Shown here piece after piece: positions 61,533 through 64,000 of a DNA stretch of 64,000 bases (the first letter of the stretch is position 1; each line of letters begins with the position of its first letter). The stretch is taken from the NCBI GenBank assembly GCA_947589665.1, contig CANQBJ010000002.1:49746-113745 (forward strand), written 5' to 3'. The position numbers were made by a program, and so were the translations under genes. The notes under the pieces are model-generated. The model made no database searches. It was not told where the DNA came from and saw nothing but the letters and a program-made list of their open reading frames with translations. Source of the stretch: an uncultured Clostridia bacterium. GTDB lineage: Bacteria > Bacillota > Clostridia > Lachnospirales > CAG-274.

Positions 61533-63320
61533 ATGACAGAAGAAATTTTAAGTACCTTGAACAGTGAAGTATTTGGTGTATGGTTCCTTATAGGCGCCGC
61601 ACTGGTATTCTGGATGCAGGCAGGCTTTGCAATGGTGGAAACAGGCTTTACAAGAGCAAAGAACTCCGGCAATATCCTTATGAAGAACCTTATGGACTTC
61701 TGTATAGGTACCGTCATGTTCATATTAATAGGCTTCAGCCTGTTGCTTGGCGAAGATATGCTTGGTATAATCGGTAAGCCCGGCTTTGATATCTTCACAA
61801 ACTTTGCAGAGTTTGACTTTTCAAACTTTGTATTTAACCTTGTATTCTGCGCCACTACAGCTACTATAGTTTCAGGCGCTATGGCAGAAAGAACAAAGTT
61901 TTTGTCCTACTGTATATATTCAGGTGTTATCTCAGCGGTGATTTATCCTATTGAGGCTCACTGGACATGGGGCGGCGGCTGGCTTGCACAGATAGGCTTC
62001 CATGACTTTGCAGGTTCTAACTGTATCCATATGGTAGGCGGTATCTCAGCCCTTGTAGGCGCTGCTATACTTGGTCCCCGTATTGGTAAGTTCGTAAAGG
62101 ATAAGGCAGGAAAAATAGTTAAGGTAAATGCCTTCCCCGGTCACAACCTTCCTTTAGGCTGTCTGGGTGTATTCATACTGTGGCTCGGCTGGTACGGTTT
62201 CAACGGTGCAGCCGCAACTTCTATTTCAGAATTAGGCTCAATATTCCTGACAACTACTATTGCTCCTTCCGTTGCAACTGTAGTATGTATGATATTCACA
62301 TGGATAAAGTACGGCAAGCCCGATGTTTCTATGTGTCTTAACGCTTCACTTGCAGGTCTTGTTGCAATTACTGCTCCTTGTGACGTATGCGACGCTTTCG
62401 GTTCTATCATTATCGGCGCCGTTGCAGGCTTGCTTGTAGTATTCGGTGTATGGTTCCTTGATAACAAGCTCCATGTAGACGACCCCGTAGGCGCTGTTGC
62501 AGTTCACTGCTTAAACGGTATCTGGGGTACTCTCGCAGTTGGTCTCTTCGCTACAGAGACTGCTCCAGCCTTTGCAAGAGGCATCGGTGACGGTGTTGCC
62601 TTCGGAGCTAACCAGATCGCAGGCGAAGGTCTTTTCTACGGTGGCGGTTTCCATCAGCTTGGAATACAGTTTTTAGGTATGCTTTCAACTGCAGCTTGGA
62701 CGGCTGTTACCATTACCATCGCATTCCTTGTAATAAAAGCTATCGTTGGCTTAAGAGTTACTGAGGAAGAGGAGATCACAGGTCTTGACGCTACAGAGCA
62801 CGGCCTTCCGTCAGCTTATGCAGGCTTCTCACTTATGGATATTTCAAACACTATGGTTATGGACGTAAACGAAAACACAAGCCTTGGTCAGTCAGACTAC
62901 GAGGCAGCCTCAGAGGCTATGAGAAATGCCGCTGTTACAGTTGAGTCTGCTCCGCTTTCTCCTACAGGCATTCACAAGATCGTTATTATCGCTAAGCTTG
63001 ATAAATACGATAGCCTGAGAAAGTCTATGAACGATTTGGGTGTAACAGGTATGACAGTTACACAGGTTATGGGCTGCGGTATACAGAAAGGCGCAGGCAC
63101 AAGATATCGTGGTGTTGAAGTCGATGCTACACTTCTTCCTAAGGTTAAGGTTGAAATTGTTGTAAGCAAGATACCTGTTGAGAAGATAATCGACGCTGCT
63201 AAGAAGACACTTTACACAGGCCATATCGGCGACGGTAAGATATTCGTATACGGTGTTGAAAAGGTCGTAAAGGTAAGAACAGGTGAAGAGGACTTTGACG
63301 CTCTTCAGGATGTAGAATAA
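61533..63320 (+). CDS. amt: Ammonium transporter fused to a PII signalling domain
   Basis: The 595-residue protein joins an Amt channel (1-about 410, 11 helices; twin-histidine residues H166 in CIHMVGG and H325 in AVHCLNG) to a PII (GlnB/GlnK) domain at 480-about 585 through a 65-residue linker. The Amt C-tail motif RVTEEEEITGLDATEHG is kept. The PII part has the T-loop QKGAGTRYRGVEV and GDGKIFV...RTGEED. The tyrosine uridylylated in E. coli PII (Y51) is valine here, so that modification is excluded; ATP/2-oxoglutarate sensing could still gate the channel. GGGAGGA precedes the ATG. Confidence 0.94.
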   Translation: MTEEILSTLNSEVFGVWFLIGAALVFWMQAGFAMVETGFTRAKNSGNILMKNLMDFCIGTVMFILIGFSLLLGEDMLGIIGKPGFDIFTNFAEFDFSNFVFNLVFCATTATIVSGAMAERTKFLSYCIYSGVISAVIYPIEAHWTWGGGWLAQIGFHDFAGSNCIHMVGGISALVGAAILGPRIGKFVKDKAGKIVKVNAFPGHNLPLGCLGVFILWLGWYGFNGAAATSISELGSIFLTTTIAPSVATVVCMIFTWIKYGKPDVSMCLNASLAGLVAITAPCDVCDAFGSIIIGAVAGLLVVFGVWFLDNKLHVDDPVGAVAVHCLNGIWGTLAVGLFATETAPAFARGIGDGVAFGANQIAGEGLFYGGGFHQLGIQFLGMLSTAAWTAVTITIAFLVIKAIVGLRVTEEEEITGLDATEHGLPSAYAGFSLMDISNTMVMDVNENTSLGQSDYEAASEAMRNAAVTVESAPLSPTGIHKIVIIAKLDKYDSLRKSMNDLGVTGMTVTQVMGCGIQKGAGTRYRGVEVDATLLPKVKVEIVVSKIPVEKIIDAAKKTLYTGHIGDGKIFVYGVEKVVKVRTGEEDFDALQDVE

Positions 63321-63373
63321 TAATTAAAAATTCAGAAAGGGACTCGAAATTTCCGAATTAGGGGGAATATAAA

Positions 63374-63417
63374 CCTGCCGCATTAAGCTTTAATAAAGCT
63401 TTGCGGCAGGGTTTTTA
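63374..63417 (+). terminator. Terminator after amt
   Basis: Stem CCTGCCGCA / TGCGGCAGG around an inner AGCTTTA/TAAAGCT pair, followed by GTTTTTATTT. Confidence 0.9.
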
Positions 63418-63449
63418 TTTTTGTTAAATTTTTGTTTAACGTAGTAAGG

Positions 63450-63540
63450 CGACCCTTCCACCAACCTTCGGTTGGTCCCCCTCCCCTCCGACGCTAACGC
63501 TAGGGGAGGTCATTTACCGCAAAGGCTGTGACAATAGATA
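63450..63540. repeat. Dispersed palindromic repeat, partial copy 3
   Basis: Only the left half of the element is present: CGACC, the CCAACC/GGTTGG hairpin, and the CCTCCCCT/AGGGGAGG hairpin, whose loop is larger than in the other copies. It then continues with CCGCAAAGGCTGTGACAAT as in copy 2. No matching right half was found. Confidence 0.7.
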
Positions 63541-63930
63541 AATTTGTGTTTATGTTAGCAGATATAAGAAATTCTATGAATTTTTCGTCGGGACATCTGC
63601 GGTTTTCTGTTTTATAGGTAACTTTTCCTATGAATTTTTTCCTCCCGCAGCCGCAACGTGGCTAAAGCGGGAGTTTTGCCTCTTTTGGGGTCAGTAATTA
63701 TGGAATGATATAACTTCATACCCCAAAAGCCGTTCGGAGGGTATGGGAACCATCGGAAGGTTCCCATGTTTTTTGTTACTTTTTTTCAAAAAAGTAAATA
63801 AAAAATTTCTTATGCTTTTTAAAGCAAAAAACATATTTATCTTATTAGTTAATAAGCTAAACAAAAATTTATTACAGCAGCCCGCATTAAATACGGAAAT
63901 ACACTTTTCCGATTTTTAGTAAAAAATAAA
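63541..63930. other. Gene-free, hairpin-rich window edge
   Basis: No gene is supported. Several hairpins occur: GCAGAT/ATCTGC, ATAGG/CCTAT, CTCCCGC/GCGGGAG enclosing AGCC/GGCT, CTTTTGGGGT/ACCCCAAAAG, and GGGAACC/GGTTCCC. The sequence CTATGAATTTTT occurs twice. It looks like a structured repeat or an untranslated RNA, distinct from the three-copy repeat. Confidence 0.5.
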
Positions 63931-63933
63931 TAT

Positions 63934-63957
63934 CCCCCGGCAAAGCCGGGGGTTTTT
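63934..63957 (+). terminator. Strong terminator near the right edge
   Basis: Stem CCCCCGGC / GCCGGGGG with an AAA loop, followed by TTTTT. Confidence 0.92.
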
Positions 63958-64000
63958 CCTTAACGCCTATAAGGCTTTTTTACTAGCTGCGCCTTAAGGC

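Noticed and set aside
1..64000. tRNA, rRNA, CRISPR array or prophage
   Set aside because: No cloverleaf with a TTC arm, no rRNA segment, no regular repeat-spacer pattern and no phage structural gene was recognised by reading.

Overview
The window reads as a chromosomal stretch of an anaerobic Gram-positive bacterium of the class Clostridia. The basis is AGGAGG-type ribosome sites, TTGACA/TATAAT promoters, a CIRCE heat-shock operator, formate-tetrahydrofolate ligase, pyruvate formate-lyase, CarD, cohesin and dockerin modules, an S-layer-homology protein and DUF6465/DUF5711/DUF5050 genes. Isoleucine is written mostly as ATA and the DNA is moderately A+T-rich by eye. No rRNA, tRNA, CRISPR array or prophage was seen. 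A species cannot be named from the sequence alone.

Layout. 1-2.1 kb: zinc ABC transporter (znuB partial, znuC, znuA), divergent from 2.3-6.6 kb htpG (CIRCE upstream) and lon. 7-9.8 kb: truA, a UDP-GlcNAc 2-epimerase and a CmpB-like membrane protein. 9.8-15 kb, minus strand: kduD-like dehydrogenase, tmk, holB, ricT, trmN6-like, rsmI and DUF454, a tight replication/RNA-modification operon. 15.1-24.1 kb: DMT transporter with a His-rich tail, ArsB/NhaD permease, kinase-like gene, DUF362, SLH protein, MATE pump, mgtE. 24.2-33.8 kb, minus strand: csp, then fhs-lipoprotein-folD-nadC-nadA-proC, then ftsK. 34.2-40.9 kb: two dockerin proteins (one with a transglutaminase domain, one with BspA-like repeats) followed by a cohesin protein. 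40.9-48.1 kb, minus strand: xylA, pflA, small genes, a pyruvate formate-lyase split into separate polypeptides, murA. 48.2-54.6 kb: DUF5711, cvpA, yigZ, two tandem surface proteins ending in copper-amine-oxidase-N modules, an acyltransferase. 54.6-55.8 kb: a decayed IS1182-type element. 55.8-59.3 kb, minus strand: aroA, tyrA, DUF6465, a double-OB SSB. 59.4-64 kb: trpD, carD, an ammonium transporter fused to a PII domain, then a gene-free edge full of hairpins.

How the genes work together. One-carbon and NAD synthesis (fhs, folD, nadC, nadA) share an operon behind a highly structured leader. Fermentation is represented by the pfl genes, in which the catalytic core lacks the glycyl-radical segment and that segment is a separate 79-residue gene; a second small gene between them copies its N-terminal half but lacks the radical loop. 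The cohesin/dockerin cassette looks like a minimal surface scaffold that displays a transglutaminase-like enzyme and a leucine-rich-repeat adhesin rather than glycoside hydrolases. Nitrogen uptake and sensing are joined in one Amt-PII polypeptide behind an elaborate regulatory leader.

Most unusual points: the split pyruvate formate-lyase and its decoy-like partner; the non-cellulolytic cohesin/dockerin cassette; the structured fhs leader; a dispersed palindromic repeat (three copies, with compensatory changes in its hairpins); and five TTGCAA palindromes, two pairs spaced 22 bp, at the amt promoter. Many starts were placed by ribosome-site spacing rather than at the longest open frame.
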